37,889 nt of DNA from a virus. Numbering within the stretch: the first letter of the stretch is position 1; each line of letters begins with the position of its first letter. The translations under genes were made by a program, and so were the position numbers. The notes under the pieces were generated by a model, which did no database searches, was not told where the DNA came from, and saw only the letters and a list, made by a program, of their open reading frames with translations. The stretch spans positions 1 through 37,889 of the IMG/VR virus record IMGVR_UViG_3300022752_000184; one strand, 5' to 3'. This document shows, piece by piece, positions 8,419 to 17,611 of the stretch.

Positions 8419-9516
8419 TTATGATGCTCCTGGAACATCAATAAATAATCCTTTAGTAGTTTCACTTGGACCACCTAACCAAGCTGCATATTGCAAGGAT
8501 ATTGATTTATTTGCGCCAATTGAACTTGTGAATGATTGAGATGTTAATTTGGCTCCTTTTAGAGTATATTTTAATGCTCTAGCTTGAGCTCCACCTTCGC
8601 AAGTTTTTGGAGATAACATGTTTATTACTAGATCTGCGTCTGCACAATCTGAAGCAATTACTGTTGCAAGATTTTCTGCTTCCATTTCTCCGAGAACTGC
8701 ATTAATTGTTGCATTAACTGTTACTGGGAATGTGATTTCTCTTGAGAAAGCAAATCTATTTCCTAATTTTTGAATTGGATCTCTTCCAAGATCAAAACTA
8801 ATTGTAAAATCTTGAATTTTTAGATCTTCTTCTACTACGCCTTTGGCTCCAGAGAATGTTACTGTAATATCGCCTGGTCTTAAGGCTGTATATCCAGCTC
8901 CAGTTGTTAAACCAGAAATAGCAAAAATTCCAGTAGCATTATTTCCATCTGCAGGATTAATTGCTGGTACGGTTCCAGTGGTTGCATCGTAGAATCTCAT
9001 ATTCAAGCCTTCAGCTGAAACTGAAACGGTTGGGAAACCTCCTACTGCAGCATTAATACTATAAGAAGTTAATCCTGCGTTTCCAATTCCAATAACTTTT
9101 CCATTTCCAGTTACGTCTGCTTCATTTAAATTAGCATCTGCTCCTTCTGGAGCAACTACGATATAATAATTTTTTACATCTTGACCAGTTGCTCCGCCAC
9201 TTAGAATATTTCTAAGAGCTGGAACATTAGTTTGTCCAGTAGAAACGGCAAGACCCAAAGTTTGCTCGTTTTCTCCAGAATTTGCATAATAAGAAAAATC
9301 TAAACTAACCGTTGGAGCTTCAAGAATAACTTGGTCAATTGCACCGATTTGGCCAAATTGATTTACGTTTTGTCTAGCGATATTAAAACTATAGTTTGCG
9401 CTTTGTACGCGGTTTAGTTGTTTTGATAGTGAATAAGCATTAGAAACGCTACTTCCACCTCCACTTGGTCCTACAAAAATTGCTTCTGATTGATAAATTA
9501 CTCTTTTTCTTGGCAT
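8419..9516 (-). CDS. Major tail tube protein
   Basis: A 365-residue virion protein that polymerises into the tail tube. It starts 'MPRKRVIYQSEAIFVGPS' and soon runs into 'LNRVQSANYSFNI..QNVNQFGQ', a pattern I recognise from phage tail tubes. This is followed by beta-rich segments typical of the tube fold and a C-terminal 'SIGANKSISLQYAAWLG'. A segment at residues about 100-220 looks like an inserted domain. The start at 9516 has a strong AAGGAG nine bases upstream. The gene is followed by a strong terminator, consistent with a highly expressed monocistronic-like end. No sheath gene precedes it, which argues for a non-contractile tail. Confidence 0.88.
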   Translation of the reverse strand: MPRKRVIYQSEAIFVGPSGGGSSVSNAYSLSKQLNRVQSANYSFNIARQNVNQFGQIGAIDQVILEAPTVSLDFSYYANSGENEQTLGLAVSTGQTNVPALRNILSGGATGQDVKNYYIVVAPEGADANLNEADVTGNGKVIGIGNAGLTSYSINAAVGGFPTVSVSAEGLNMRFYDATTGTVPAINPADGNNATGIFAISGLTTGAGYTALRPGDITVTFSGAKGVVEEDLKIQDFTISFDLGRDPIQKLGNRFAFSREITFPVTVNATINAVLGEMEAENLATVIASDCADADLVINMLSPKTCEGGAQARALKYTLKGAKLTSQSFTSSIGANKSISLQYAAWLGGPSETTKGLFIDVPGAS

Positions 9517-9576
9517 ATAAAAATTCTCCTTAAGTTATACTGTTTATTACATTGTTTTTAAAGCAAAGAGAAATAA

Positions 9577-10431
9577 TTATGCATGTGGATATCTGAAATC
9601 TGATAGTTCAAAGTCCACAAAAGCACTAAATATCTCTGGATTAACGTTATTTTGATATTCATACCTATAGGGTATAATTTTGCTAACGTTGACAGTTTTA
9701 ACATAGATTAAATTTGGATTAACTATACCAGAAACAAGATTAATATAATTAAAATTATTATTCTTGGTTATACCATAATTATCAAAAGGCATATTGCTTT
9801 GTGATATTAAAGGCATATTTTTTCTGGCTGTATCTCTTAAAATGGAGCAAACTGCGTCCAAAGAGAACAAATTATCTGCCATTACTATTGCTCTTACTTG
9901 TAATAAAGTCTCATCTTGACCACCTAAAGCGAATGGTTTATTTTGACCACCATTGTTTTTTAAAAATATAGCTGGGTAAGTTAATGCGGAAGTAGAGATT
10001 CCAGTTGGATTTTGTGTTACTTTAGGGTTAATTTCAAATTTTGTTTCAAATATTAATTGTTCTTCTGCTAAACTAGTTAAATATATATTAAAATCTTTAA
10101 CAGCATAGTTACCACTTATTCCACTACCAGCTGGATCAGAAGAAAAGAAAGCGTATCCTACATTTGGGTTAATACCAGAAAACCCACTAGTTCCTGGGGT
10201 TATATATGTGCCATTTAAATATATGCCAGACATTAAATTAGCACCATTAATAGATGCATCTGCTACAACTTGTTTAAATGGTAAACCATAAGTATAAAAT
10301 CCATTAACTAAACTATCAACTGGATAAAAATTACCAGAATAATTAGTATAAGCTTCACCTTTAGATAATATTTGATTATCTAGCCAAAGAAGCATATTAG
10401 ACATTACTATATTATCAACTTGAGGTTTCAT
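9577..10431 (-). CDS. Virion structural protein, possible tail terminator or completion protein
   Basis: A 284-residue, beta-rich protein without signal or membrane segments. The N-terminus ('MKPQVDNIVMSNMLLWLDN') and the 'GEAYTN.SGNFYPVDS' segment look like a conserved phage structural protein found just before tail tubes. Its position between neck-type genes and the tube suggests tail completion or termination, which is inference. ATG 10431 overlaps the preceding gene's TGA (ATGA), so translation is probably coupled. Confidence 0.8.
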   Translation of the reverse strand: MKPQVDNIVMSNMLLWLDNQILSKGEAYTNYSGNFYPVDSLVNGFYTYGLPFKQVVADASINGANLMSGIYLNGTYITPGTSGFSGINPNVGYAFFSSDPAGSGISGNYAVKDFNIYLTSLAEEQLIFETKFEINPKVTQNPTGISTSALTYPAIFLKNNGGQNKPFALGGQDETLLQVRAIVMADNLFSLDAVCSILRDTARKNMPLISQSNMPFDNYGITKNNNFNYINLVSGIVNPNLIYVKTVNVSKIIPYRYEYQNNVNPEIFSAFVDFELSDFRYPHA

Positions 10432-11024
10432 TTTTTAATTTTTGAATAGAATTTATTCATTATCTCATTCATATATGATACAGGTCTAAAGTTGCCTTGT
10501 CTAAAGGATTTTCTTCCTTGTAAACCTTTTCCTGATCTACTATTTTTAAACATTCTGCCATAAATATATGCTCCAAATCCAGATATGCCATTTTCTATTC
10601 CTCTAATCCAACTATTTCCTTGCTCAAATGGCAAAGATCCAACAGATTCAATTTCTTCAATTGAAGGCGCAATAACATCAAATTCAAAAGATAAATTAGA
10701 ATCATTATCAGAAACTTTTCCTTTAGGATTTAAAGTTACAGTTTTTAATTTATCTCTTACTGGTTCTGTTGGATTAGATCCTTCTTGAAATCCTATGTAA
10801 GTTGTTAAATTTCCAATTCCATTTAAAGTTTGAGAAATATTTTCTGAATCAGCGCCAGCTTCTAATTCTTTAGTAACAGGATGATCATTATAATCTTCTA
10901 AAAGTTCTTGTTTTATTTTGCTCATTTCATTTTGAGCTTGTTGAAGGGCCTGGTCTTTTATTGAGGAAAGATCAAAAGTTTTTAAAGACTTCATTAGAAC
11001 TGATCTATTTATTGCCACAGGCAT
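10428..11024 (-). CDS. Putative neck or tail-completion protein
   Basis: A 198-residue protein. The N-terminal half is helical and Gln/Lys-rich; a segment reading 'HPVTKELEAG' then 'ISQTLNGIGNLTTYIGF' recalls small proteins seen near head-tail joining genes; the C-terminus is strongly basic. It lies in the cluster between connector and tail tube, so a head-tail joining or tail-completion role is likely. The strong AAGGAGAT Shine-Dalgarno for ATG 11024 is built from the last codons of the upstream gene (TAATG overlap). Confidence 0.8.
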   Translation of the reverse strand: MPVAINRSVLMKSLKTFDLSSIKDQALQQAQNEMSKIKQELLEDYNDHPVTKELEAGADSENISQTLNGIGNLTTYIGFQEGSNPTEPVRDKLKTVTLNPKGKVSDNDSNLSFEFDVIAPSIEEIESVGSLPFEQGNSWIRGIENGISGFGAYIYGRMFKNSRSGKGLQGRKSFRQGNFRPVSYMNEIMNKFYSKIKK

Positions 11025-11473
11025 TATGTTATCTCCTTGATAATAAATTCATAATATTGTTTTGTAAAATAATATTTTACTGTTCCACTAGATATAACAT
11101 TAAAAGATTTTCCGTCAAATACAATTTTTTCTGTTTTTTCTTTTGATATATAATCTTTAGCAGTAGAATCTACAATCATTGTTACGTAATTTTGGCTTGC
11201 AACATAAGCGTTGATATCTGCTATTAAATTTAAATCTTGATTGTTATTATATTTTACAACCGCATAAAAATCTTGACTTCGTGGAATGTATTCTACTTGC
11301 TGAGAAGTTGCTTGTCCATTTTGACCATAACCAAATAGTTGGGTATTTGTGTTATTTTTAATTTTTTTAATTGGCTCTTTGTGAACAGTTATTAATCTTT
11401 TGAAAGTATCAAACCATTGAGTTGCTGATTCAGAAAACCAAGCTTCATCATTTGCTGATATAAAGCTTGCCAT
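11024..11473 (-). CDS. Putative head-closure (neck) protein
   Basis: A 149-residue protein whose size, mixed beta content and position directly after an adaptor-like gene fit a head-closure or stopper protein, which seals the portal-adaptor channel after packaging. No diagnostic motif was identified, so this is context-based. The start at 11473 follows the previous stop by four bases with only a weak Shine-Dalgarno; the end overlaps the next ATG by one base. Confidence 0.78.
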   Translation of the reverse strand: MASFISANDEAWFSESATQWFDTFKRLITVHKEPIKKIKNNTNTQLFGYGQNGQATSQQVEYIPRSQDFYAVVKYNNNQDLNLIADINAYVASQNYVTMIVDSTAKDYISKEKTEKIVFDGKSFNVISSGTVKYYFTKQYYEFIIKEIT

Positions 11474-11477
11474 AAGT

Positions 11478-11990
11478 TTATAAACTTTCTATATTTCTAC
11501 TGTAGCTATAAGATCTGCCTGGAGCTTCAACTGTATCATCTCCAGCGACTTGAAGAGGACGAGCTTCGTTAAGATTGTAGTTCTTGGTTAGAACTTGTAA
11601 TTCGTCAGCAATTTGTTTTCTGAGATCAGAATAAGTTTTTGCTAATTCATTTTTGTTAACTCTTTTTGCTCTAAATCCATTTTGATCTATTTCGATTGTG
11701 CTATCTGTGCTAGCTGCACCAAGGGCGTTACGGAAAAGCCTTTCATAATAATGCATGCTATAGATCATTTTAAAAATACTTTTTTCTATATCTTTAAATT
11801 CATCTCCACTACCTTCTTCTATACCGATTTCAAGAGTACTATCAATAATATAGAATTTTTTATTAATTAAAATATTAAGATCGCCAATGTTAGTACGAAG
11901 CCAAAAAGCTATAGAGGCAATATTTAAATCTGATGGTTCGCCTAATTCACGATATATTTCATCTGCAATATCTACGATTTTATAGGTCAT
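11478..11990 (-). CDS. Putative head-tail connector (adaptor) protein
   Basis: A 170-residue protein starting 'MTYKIVDIADEIYRELGEPS', with a helical N-terminal half ('IASIAFWLRTNIGDLN') resembling adaptor proteins that bind under the portal ring. It begins the neck gene cluster, which supports the call. The start at 11990 has no Shine-Dalgarno; instead the AGTGTAAT motif ends 7 bases before the ATG, so a short-leader or leaderless message is possible. Confidence 0.82.
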   Translation of the reverse strand: MTYKIVDIADEIYRELGEPSDLNIASIAFWLRTNIGDLNILINKKFYIIDSTLEIGIEEGSGDEFKDIEKSIFKMIYSMHYYERLFRNALGAASTDSTIEIDQNGFRAKRVNKNELAKTYSDLRKQIADELQVLTKNYNLNEARPLQVAGDDTVEAPGRSYSYSRNIESL

Positions 11991-11997
11991 AATAGAT

Positions 11998-12005
11998 ATT
12001 ACACT
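11998..12005 (-). promoter_or_regulatory. AGTGTAAT motif directly upstream of the connector gene
   Basis: The minus strand reads TATTATATAGTGTAATATC, ending just before ATG 11990. With the motif this close and no ribosome site visible, transcription from it would give an extremely short leader. Same motif family as at 6018, 26341 and 32673. Confidence 0.42.
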
Positions 12006-12021
12006 ATATAATAATGATTTT

Positions 12022-12924
12022 TTAACTCAAATTTAAAAATGGATATAAAAATTGAATAGACCCAGTATTTAAACCAGAACCATCATCAAGATAACTATTA
12101 TTTTCACAAAAGCATAGTCTAAGGATACAGGTCTGTGCTTTACCAGTACTTCCATCATCCTGTGGAGAACTCACAAATGTTGGAATTGTAACCCTATAAC
12201 TTAAAAATTGCCATTGATTAAATACTGAACTTTGGTTTATTTCATCAAGTTTTTTAAATTTTATAACTGATGAACCGAGCCATTGATTTGTTGCTGAATA
12301 AAAGGAGAAGCCATCATATGCATTAAAATATGTATAAGTAGAATTATTTCCAAGAAGATTAACTCCACCACCATGTATTATTGAGTAATTTAAATAGCTA
12401 TCATAGTAATAGGGTGTAGACCTTTGAAAACTTATAGCAATTGCTCCAAAATTTAATGATCTCAATGGGTCATTACTAGTTACTCTATAAAAACATCCAA
12501 AATCAACATAAGTTTGAGTAGTAATTGAAATAGGAGAAGCAATTATAGTATACATACTCCAATCATTAGCAAGATTTGTTGTGCCTATAGGATTTTTTGT
12601 AACATTTCTTTCTCTTCCAAGGCCTAATCGTGAGCCAATCCCAGCAGCTTTTAAACAATGAATATTTCCTCCTCCAGCTGGTATACTTTCCGCGTTTTCA
12701 TCTGATTTTAAATAATATTTTAAAAATACATTATAATATGGGCCATATTGACCCCAACCATTTGGAGCACTTTCTGTCCATTTAGCTACTCCACCTTGAG
12801 TAGGTAAAACTTTAAATTCGTTATTAGGATATAAAGAATTATTATCTCTTATAGATCTAGGAAGATAAGGAAAAGCTTTATTGCTACTTATAAAACCAGA
12901 AGAAGTTGATGGCAAGACTATCAT
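12022..12924 (-). CDS. Hypothetical virion protein, probable fibre or receptor-binding component
   Basis: A 300-residue protein rich in Ser, Asn, Tyr, Phe and Gly, consistent with a beta-sandwich, without signal peptide or membrane segment. I recognise no specific family. It is translationally coupled to the long repeat fibre (ATGA overlap at 12921-12924), so it may be a fibre tip, an adhesin or a fibre-specific chaperone. The aromatic-rich N-terminal part ('FPYLPRS', 'GWGQYGPYYNVF') is compatible with a carbohydrate-binding surface, which is inference. Confidence 0.8.
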   Translation of the reverse strand: MIVLPSTSSGFISSNKAFPYLPRSIRDNNSLYPNNEFKVLPTQGGVAKWTESAPNGWGQYGPYYNVFLKYYLKSDENAESIPAGGGNIHCLKAAGIGSRLGLGRERNVTKNPIGTTNLANDWSMYTIIASPISITTQTYVDFGCFYRVTSNDPLRSLNFGAIAISFQRSTPYYYDSYLNYSIIHGGGVNLLGNNSTYTYFNAYDGFSFYSATNQWLGSSVIKFKKLDEINQSSVFNQWQFLSYRVTIPTFVSSPQDDGSTGKAQTCILRLCFCENNSYLDDGSGLNTGSIQFLYPFLNLS

Positions 12925-15900
12925 GTGCTAGTATTTCCATACATTATGTATCCATTGTTTCCTGTATGAAGAATTGAAATTGTTGCGTATTGTGCTGCTG
13001 TTCTAAATTGATTATTATAACTACTAACGATAACATTAGATCCAATACCAGTAATTAAAACTTGTCCCGAACTAGTTTGAATTATTGAAGTATTAAATCC
13101 AATTGGATTGCCACTAACAATTGATCCAGTTATTATAGTTGGTGAATTAGCAAGGATTACTCTACTATTTTGAGTTCCTGTTATATTAAAGTTTGCTGAA
13201 ACATTTAAAAGATCTGGAGTAGCATTAATTAATTTAGAATTATTTAAATCTATTCCAGAATTAAAAGTTCCTGTATTTGTGAATGTTTTTAAGCCATTTA
13301 TAGTTTGGTTACCAAATGTTAATACTGAAACTCCACTAAGATTATTTATTTTATTATCAAGAGTAGAACCTGTGCTTGCAAGGTTAACTGTAGTTGCATA
13401 TAGATTTCCAGTTAATACTGCATTTCCATTTACAAAAAGTCCACTAGTAAAATTACCACTTCCATAAACTGTGAATTGATTACCAGAAATAACTAAAAAG
13501 TCACCTTGCGCCGAATCACCAAATGTTGCATCTTGTATGAAAGTTTTAGTTCCAGAGATAGTTTGATTTCCTGTTGTGAAAACGATATTACTAGACGTAG
13601 AATTTATATAACCACTAAGATTGTTTATTCTGGTATTAAGAGTTGAACCAGTAGAAGCAAGGTTTGTTATAGTTGCATATGTATTACTTAAGTTGTTAAT
13701 ATTTGTTTGTAGTGTGGAGCCAGTGTTAGCAAGATTAGTTGTTAGCGTACTTCCAGTGCTTGCAAGATTTGTAATTGTAGCGTAGGTATTACTTAAGTTG
13801 TTAATATTTGTTTGTAAGGTTGAACCAGTACTCGCTAAATTTGTAACTAATGTACTTCCAGTAGAAGCTAAGTTAGCTGAAGTAGCATAAAGAGATGGAG
13901 TTACTTCTACTCCACTAATTGTAAAAGTATTACTTATATTAACTGAAGTTTGTCCAATGCTAACATTAGTATTTGTTGCTCCTACTCCAGTTTTATAAAT
14001 ATTTATAGTTTTTGCTGAAGTATTATCATCATTTATATTAATATTAGAAGCAATTGCATTAATATTTCCACCGTAAGCTGTAGAACCAAATTTTCCTGCA
14101 TATAAATTAATATTTCCTCCTGCAAGATTTCCACTTCCAGCTGTTATATCAATATGTCCACCAAGAAAACTAGTACCAAAAACATTCAAAGCATTATCTA
14201 TTCCTTTTATATTAATTGAGGTTGGATTACCAACTCCACTTAAACCAGATATATTAGTAACAGATAATGTATTGTTGAAAGTTTTATTTCCACTTATAGT
14301 TTGATTCCCAGTTGTAAATACAATATTACTCGCTGAAGAATTTATATAGCCGCTAAGATTGTTTATATTAGTTTGAAGTGTTGAGCCAGTATTAGCAAGG
14401 TTAGTGGCTAAAGTACTGCCAGTACTTGCTAGATTAGTAACTAAAGTACTTCCAGTTAAACCGAGATTTGTTATGGTAGCATAAGTGTTGCTAAGATTAT
14501 TTATATTTGTTTGGAGGGTCGAACCTGTACTAGCTAGATTTGTAGATAGTGTGCTTCCAGTTGAAGCAAGATTTATTATGGTTGAGTACTTGCCATCAAC
14601 AAAACCGCTATAAGCAGTAATATCTTGTACTGATGCTATATCAGGTAAAGTTGAAAGGTCGCTATTTCTGGTGCTAACTCCAAATTTAAATTTATTAGAG
14701 TGATCAAAACCAATGATAGGACCACTATCATTTATTCCAGTTAATCCACTTCCAGTAACAAAGAATATTCCACCATCAACTGCTCCACCAGTAAGATTTA
14801 AAAGTAAATATGGACTTTGAACGCTAAAATTATTTGTGCTTACAACTGTTTGAGCTCCAGTAACAAAAAGATTATTAATATAAACATTATCTCTAAAAGT
14901 TTTAATTCCGCCAACACTTTGATTTCCATAAAGCAGAACTGAACTACCGCTAAGTGAATTTATGCTATTATTTAAAGTAGAACCAGTACTTGCGAGATTT
15001 GTAGTTGTTGCGTAAGAACTTAAATCTACTCCAGTAATCAATGGATTACCACTTAAAATTGGCTGCAAATTAAAAGTCTTAACACCACTTATTGTTTGAT
15101 TTCCAGTATTGTAAACTAGATTAGTAGCATAAACTCCAGTTGCTGCTTTTATATTTCCATTTACTTCTAATTTTTCAGAAGGTATATTTGTTCCAATTCC
15201 TATATTACCATTATTTTTTATATATAATCTCTCAATACCACTGTTTGGATTTTCCGCTGTATAAAATATTATATCTCCACCTTGCCAATTATATTGTTCA
15301 AAATCATTACGATTTATTCCAACAAACACTCCTTCACTAGATCCACCGCTATTTAAAATTTCTAAAAATGTATCTTGATAATTCGTTTGGAGACTTAATG
15401 TATATGGAGAATTTGGATCTACTATAGTATCACCGATTATCAAACGACCACTTTTAATTTGATTTCCAGTTGTATAAAGAATTGTAGTTGGTAAAGAAGC
15501 AGCTTCACCACTCAACAAAACTCCAGTGCCATTTACTGTTGGACGATTAGTGAATTGACCATTAGATTTTGTAACGTAATTTCCAGTAAGAGTTCCACTT
15601 AAAGAATTTATACTAGAATTTAATGTATTACCTGTAGAATTTAAATTTGTTATTGTAGCATAAGTTGAACTCGCTGTAGAAGAAGTTAGATAAGAACTAA
15701 GATCTACTCCAGTTATAAAACCACTAGGATTAGATTTGAGATAGTAATTTCCTGTTAATGTACCGCTTAAACTATTAATGTTTTGAGAGAGTGTAGATCC
15801 TGTATTTTGTAATTGACTATCAGTTGCATATGTTGCATCAAGATTTCCAGTAAATCCAGTGAAAGCAGAATTAAGAGAATTTATACTAGAAGTTAAAGTA

Positions 15901-16835
15901 GCGCCAGTAGATGCAAGATTAGTAATAGTTGCATAAGTATTAGAAGTGGAAGATGTGGTCAAATAATTACCAGTAAGAGTGCCACTTAAACTATTAATAG
16001 TATTAATTAAAGTAGCGCCAGTTGAAGCTAAGTTTGTAATCGTAGCGTAATTAGATGTTAATGTACCACTTAATGAATTGATTGTGCCAACTAAAGTAGA
16101 ACCTGTATTTGAAAGATTTGTTATTGTAGCGTAATTACTTGTAAGAGTTCCGCTTAAAGAATTAATATTAGAGTTTAATGTACTTCCAGTTGAATTTAAA
16201 TTACTTATTGTGGCATAAGTATTAGATGCAACATTTGTTGTGAGATAATTTCCAGTTAAAGTTCCGCTGAGTGAAGTTATTTTATTTTCTAAATTTGCAC
16301 CAGTTGAATTTAAATTAGATGAAAGTGTATTTATATTACTTTGAAGAGAAGATCCAGTAGATGCTAAGTTATTTGATATACTTGAATCTTGAGAATTTAC
16401 ATAACCACTTAGATTATCTATTTTAATATTTAATGTATTACCAGTTGAATTTAATTGAGAATCTGTTGCATAAGTTGCGTCTAAAGTTCCAGTATATCCA
16501 GTAAACAATCCACTTAAATTATTTATTGAAGTATTTAAATTAGCGCCAGTTGAATTTAAATTAGTTGTTAAATTATTTATTGCTGATTGAAAATATCCAC
16601 TATTACCAGAAATAAAAATTGTATTAAGTCCAGTAGTATAAACTATATTGCCATTAGCACCAGTTATAATAATATTTTCTGCTGATAAATTATTAATAGT
16701 AGTTGGATTACCTTTTTCTCCTCTTGGTCCTTGAGGTCCAGGAATTGAAATATTAGTAGCTAAAGCTTGAGTTGGTGATGTTACATCAACACTAATCGTG
16801 CTAGGCAAATTAACATCTACAGTAATATCTGCCAT
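12921..16835 (-). CDS. Long repetitive tail fibre protein
   Basis: A 1,304-residue fibre. The N-terminus (about 1-45) is beta-like and ends in collagen-like triplets ('GPQGPRGEKG'). Most of the rest is about 22 copies of an S/N-T-G-[SAN]-x-L module ('LASTGSTL...INxLSG', 'NYATITNL'), predicted to form a trimeric fibrous shaft. Five blocks of the type 'GNQTISGxKTF', a recognised tail-fibre repeat, interrupt it, as do a non-repetitive domain at about 685-760 and a glycine-rich one at about 915-985. A weak GAGAT site precedes ATG 16835. The preceding gene encodes an Ig-like attachment protein. Host-range function is inferred from the architecture. The repeat units differ in codons, with few long identical DNA stretches. 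Confidence 0.9.
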   Translation of the reverse strand: MADITVDVNLPSTISVDVTSPTQALATNISIPGPQGPRGEKGNPTTINNLSAENIIITGANGNIVYTTGLNTIFISGNSGYFQSAINNLTTNLNSTGANLNTSINNLSGLFTGYTGTLDATYATDSQLNSTGNTLNIKIDNLSGYVNSQDSSISNNLASTGSSLQSNINTLSSNLNSTGANLENKITSLSGTLTGNYLTTNVASNTYATISNLNSTGSTLNSNINSLSGTLTSNYATITNLSNTGSTLVGTINSLSGTLTSNYATITNLASTGATLINTINSLSGTLTGNYLTTSSTSNTYATITNLASTGATLTSSINSLNSAFTGFTGNLDATYATDSQLQNTGSTLSQNINSLSGTLTGNYYLKSNPSGFITGVDLSSYLTSSTASSTYATITNLNSTGNTLNSSINSLSGTLTGNYVTKSNGQFTNRPTVNGTGVLLSGEAASLPTTILYTTGNQIKSGRLIIGDTIVDPNSPYTLSLQTNYQDTFLEILNSGGSSEGVFVGINRNDFEQYNWQGGDIIFYTAENPNSGIERLYIKNNGNIGIGTNIPSEKLEVNGNIKAATGVYATNLVYNTGNQTISGVKTFNLQPILSGNPLITGVDLSSYATTTNLASTGSTLNNSINSLSGSSVLLYGNQSVGGIKTFRDNVYINNLFVTGAQTVVSTNNFSVQSPYLLLNLTGGAVDGGIFFVTGSGLTGINDSGPIIGFDHSNKFKFGVSTRNSDLSTLPDIASVQDITAYSGFVDGKYSTIINLASTGSTLSTNLASTGSTLQTNINNLSNTYATITNLGLTGSTLVTNLASTGSTLATNLANTGSTLQTNINNLSGYINSSASNIVFTTGNQTISGNKTFNNTLSVTNISGLSGVGNPTSINIKGIDNALNVFGTSFLGGHIDITAGSGNLAGGNINLYAGKFGSTAYGGNINAIASNININDDNTSAKTINIYKTGVGATNTNVSIGQTSVNISNTFTISGVEVTPSLYATSANLASTGSTLVTNLASTGSTLQTNINNLSNTYATITNLASTGSTLTTNLANTGSTLQTNINNLSNTYATITNLASTGSTLNTRINNLSGYINSTSSNIVFTTGNQTISGTKTFIQDATFGDSAQGDFLVISGNQFTVYGSGNFTSGLFVNGNAVLTGNLYATTVNLASTGSTLDNKINNLSGVSVLTFGNQTINGLKTFTNTGTFNSGIDLNNSKLINATPDLLNVSANFNITGTQNSRVILANSPTIITGSIVSGNPIGFNTSIIQTSSGQVLITGIGSNVIVSSYNNQFRTAAQYATISILHTGNNGYIMYGNTST
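13600..16600 (-). repeat. Degenerate coding repeats in the tail fibre gene
   Basis: Irregular repeats of roughly 30-40 residues encode the 'STGSTL/INNLSG/YATITNL' shaft. Some neighbouring copies are nearly identical in DNA (for example around 13690 and 13795, which share an AAGTTGTTAATATTTG-type stretch on the plus strand), while most have drifted at synonymous positions. This gives a substrate for copy-number change by recombination. Confidence 0.85.
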
Positions 16836-16839
16836 AAAA

Positions 16840-17184
16840 TTATCTCGTTACTTCTGGTAAAATTGAAAACTTTCCTCGCATTAGTTTAATACTATTTCCA
16901 GTTAATATTCCAGATGGATATCTTTCAATATCATAAACATGATCAGAGATAGGAATATCTGCAGATATATATGAATTAATATTAATAGCAATTGATCCAG
17001 ACACATTGCTTGTAATAACAGGATTTAAATCTAATAAAACTCCTGTAGAGCCATAACTAGCTCTAACTTGACCTCTTACTTGATAGCCACTTAAAATAAG
17101 CGCTGAACCATTACTGTCTTTTAAATTTAATGTTAATTGTATGTTATCGCCTTGATATCCTGTGATATTATAAAATGTTGCCAT
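16840..17184 (-). CDS. Ig-like fibre-attachment or baseplate-type protein
   Basis: A 114-residue all-beta protein. The N-terminus 'MATFYNITGYQGDNIQLTL' and the mid segment 'LSGYQVRGQVR', ending in '...LPEVTR', match a small protein commonly found just before tail fibre genes in large phages and related in pattern to BppU-type N-terminal domains. It probably links the fibre to the tail or virion. I choose ATG 17184 over the upstream in-frame ATG 17205 because the family starts with 'MAxFYN'-like sequence. No Shine-Dalgarno is seen; a TGTGTAAT motif sits 7 bases upstream. Confidence 0.82.
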   Translation of the reverse strand: MATFYNITGYQGDNIQLTLNLKDSNGSALILSGYQVRGQVRASYGSTGVLLDLNPVITSNVSGSIAININSYISADIPISDHVYDIERYPSGILTGNSIKLMRGKFSILPEVTR

Positions 17185-17191
17185 GTAAAAT

Positions 17192-17199
17192 ATTACACA
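17192..17199 (-). promoter_or_regulatory. TGTGTAAT variant upstream of the fibre-attachment gene
   Basis: One-base variant of the AGTGTAAT motif, 7 bases before ATG 17184, in a 40-base gap with no Shine-Dalgarno. Spacing to the start resembles the copies at 11998 and 26341. Confidence 0.35.
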
Positions 17200-17224
17200 G
17201 AACAATTATTTTATTGATATTAAA

Positions 17225-17563
17225 TTAGCGACCTTCTGAAAGAATATCTAACGTACTTTTAGAAACATCTTTATTGTTTTTAAATTTTGGTCTAGTTTTG
17301 AATTGACTAGCATGTTTAATAAATTCTTGCTTTAATCTTTTAATTAAAGTTTGACGATCATCGATAGGCACAAGATTAACTTTAACAGCGTGAGCTTGTA
17401 AGTCACTTTTGCCAAGGTTTTTCAAATACTGATCATATTCTACTGGATCAAGAGTTCCATATTTTCTTTTACCATCATTGCCCCAAACTTGATCTAGTGT
17501 TATTGGTTTTTCTACTTTACCATGAGTTTGACTTAGATTATCTAATTTTGATTTTTTTGCCAT
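17225..17563 (-). CDS. Small basic hypothetical protein after the capsid gene
   Basis: A 112-residue, lysine-rich protein ('MAKKSKLDNLSQTHG', 'LDQVWGNDGKRKYGTLD', 'SDLQAHAVKVNLVPIDDR'). The mid part resembles a small conserved protein of unknown function that I associate with phage capsid neighbourhoods. It has a strong AGGAGA Shine-Dalgarno before ATG 17563 and its own near-consensus promoter. It may be a head-associated or regulatory factor; nothing in the sequence decides this. Confidence 0.82.
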   Translation of the reverse strand: MAKKSKLDNLSQTHGKVEKPITLDQVWGNDGKRKYGTLDPVEYDQYLKNLGKSDLQAHAVKVNLVPIDDRQTLIKRLKQEFIKHASQFKTRPKFKNNKDVSKSTLDILSEGR

Positions 17564-17582
17564 ATGTTCTCCTATTTAATAG

Positions 17583-17611
17583 ATTATATAAAAGAATTAT
17601 AAAGATGTCTA
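17583..17611 (-). promoter_or_regulatory. Sigma70-type promoter downstream of the capsid gene
   Basis: Minus strand: TAGACA (five of six matches to TTGACA, 17606-17611), a 17-base spacer, and a perfect TATAAT (17583-17588). The predicted start is near 17576, giving a leader of about 13 bases that includes AGGAGA before ATG 17563. The -35 box begins at the last base of the upstream terminator's U-tract, making a compact terminator-promoter switch. Confidence 0.75.

Noticed and set aside
8419-10431. Contractile tail sheath upstream of the tail tube
   Set aside because: The gene before the tube is 284 residues long with no sheath-like sequence. A myovirus cannot be fully excluded because the genome continues beyond the window.
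11998-12012. Plus-strand ATTACACTATA, reminiscent of the T7/SP6-type promoter core
   Set aside because: It would direct transcription opposite to every gene in the window, and no single-subunit RNA polymerase gene is visible. The minus-strand reading (AGTGTAAT) is the one that tracks gene starts.
13600-16600. CRISPR-like repeat array
   Set aside because: The repeats lie within one open frame, encode recurring fibre modules, vary in length and sequence, and have no constant-repeat/unique-spacer structure. No cas genes are present.
12022-16835. Diversity-generating retroelement acting on fibre genes
   Set aside because: No reverse transcriptase, no template/variable repeat pair and no cluster of adenine-biased codons at a fibre C-terminus were seen in this window.
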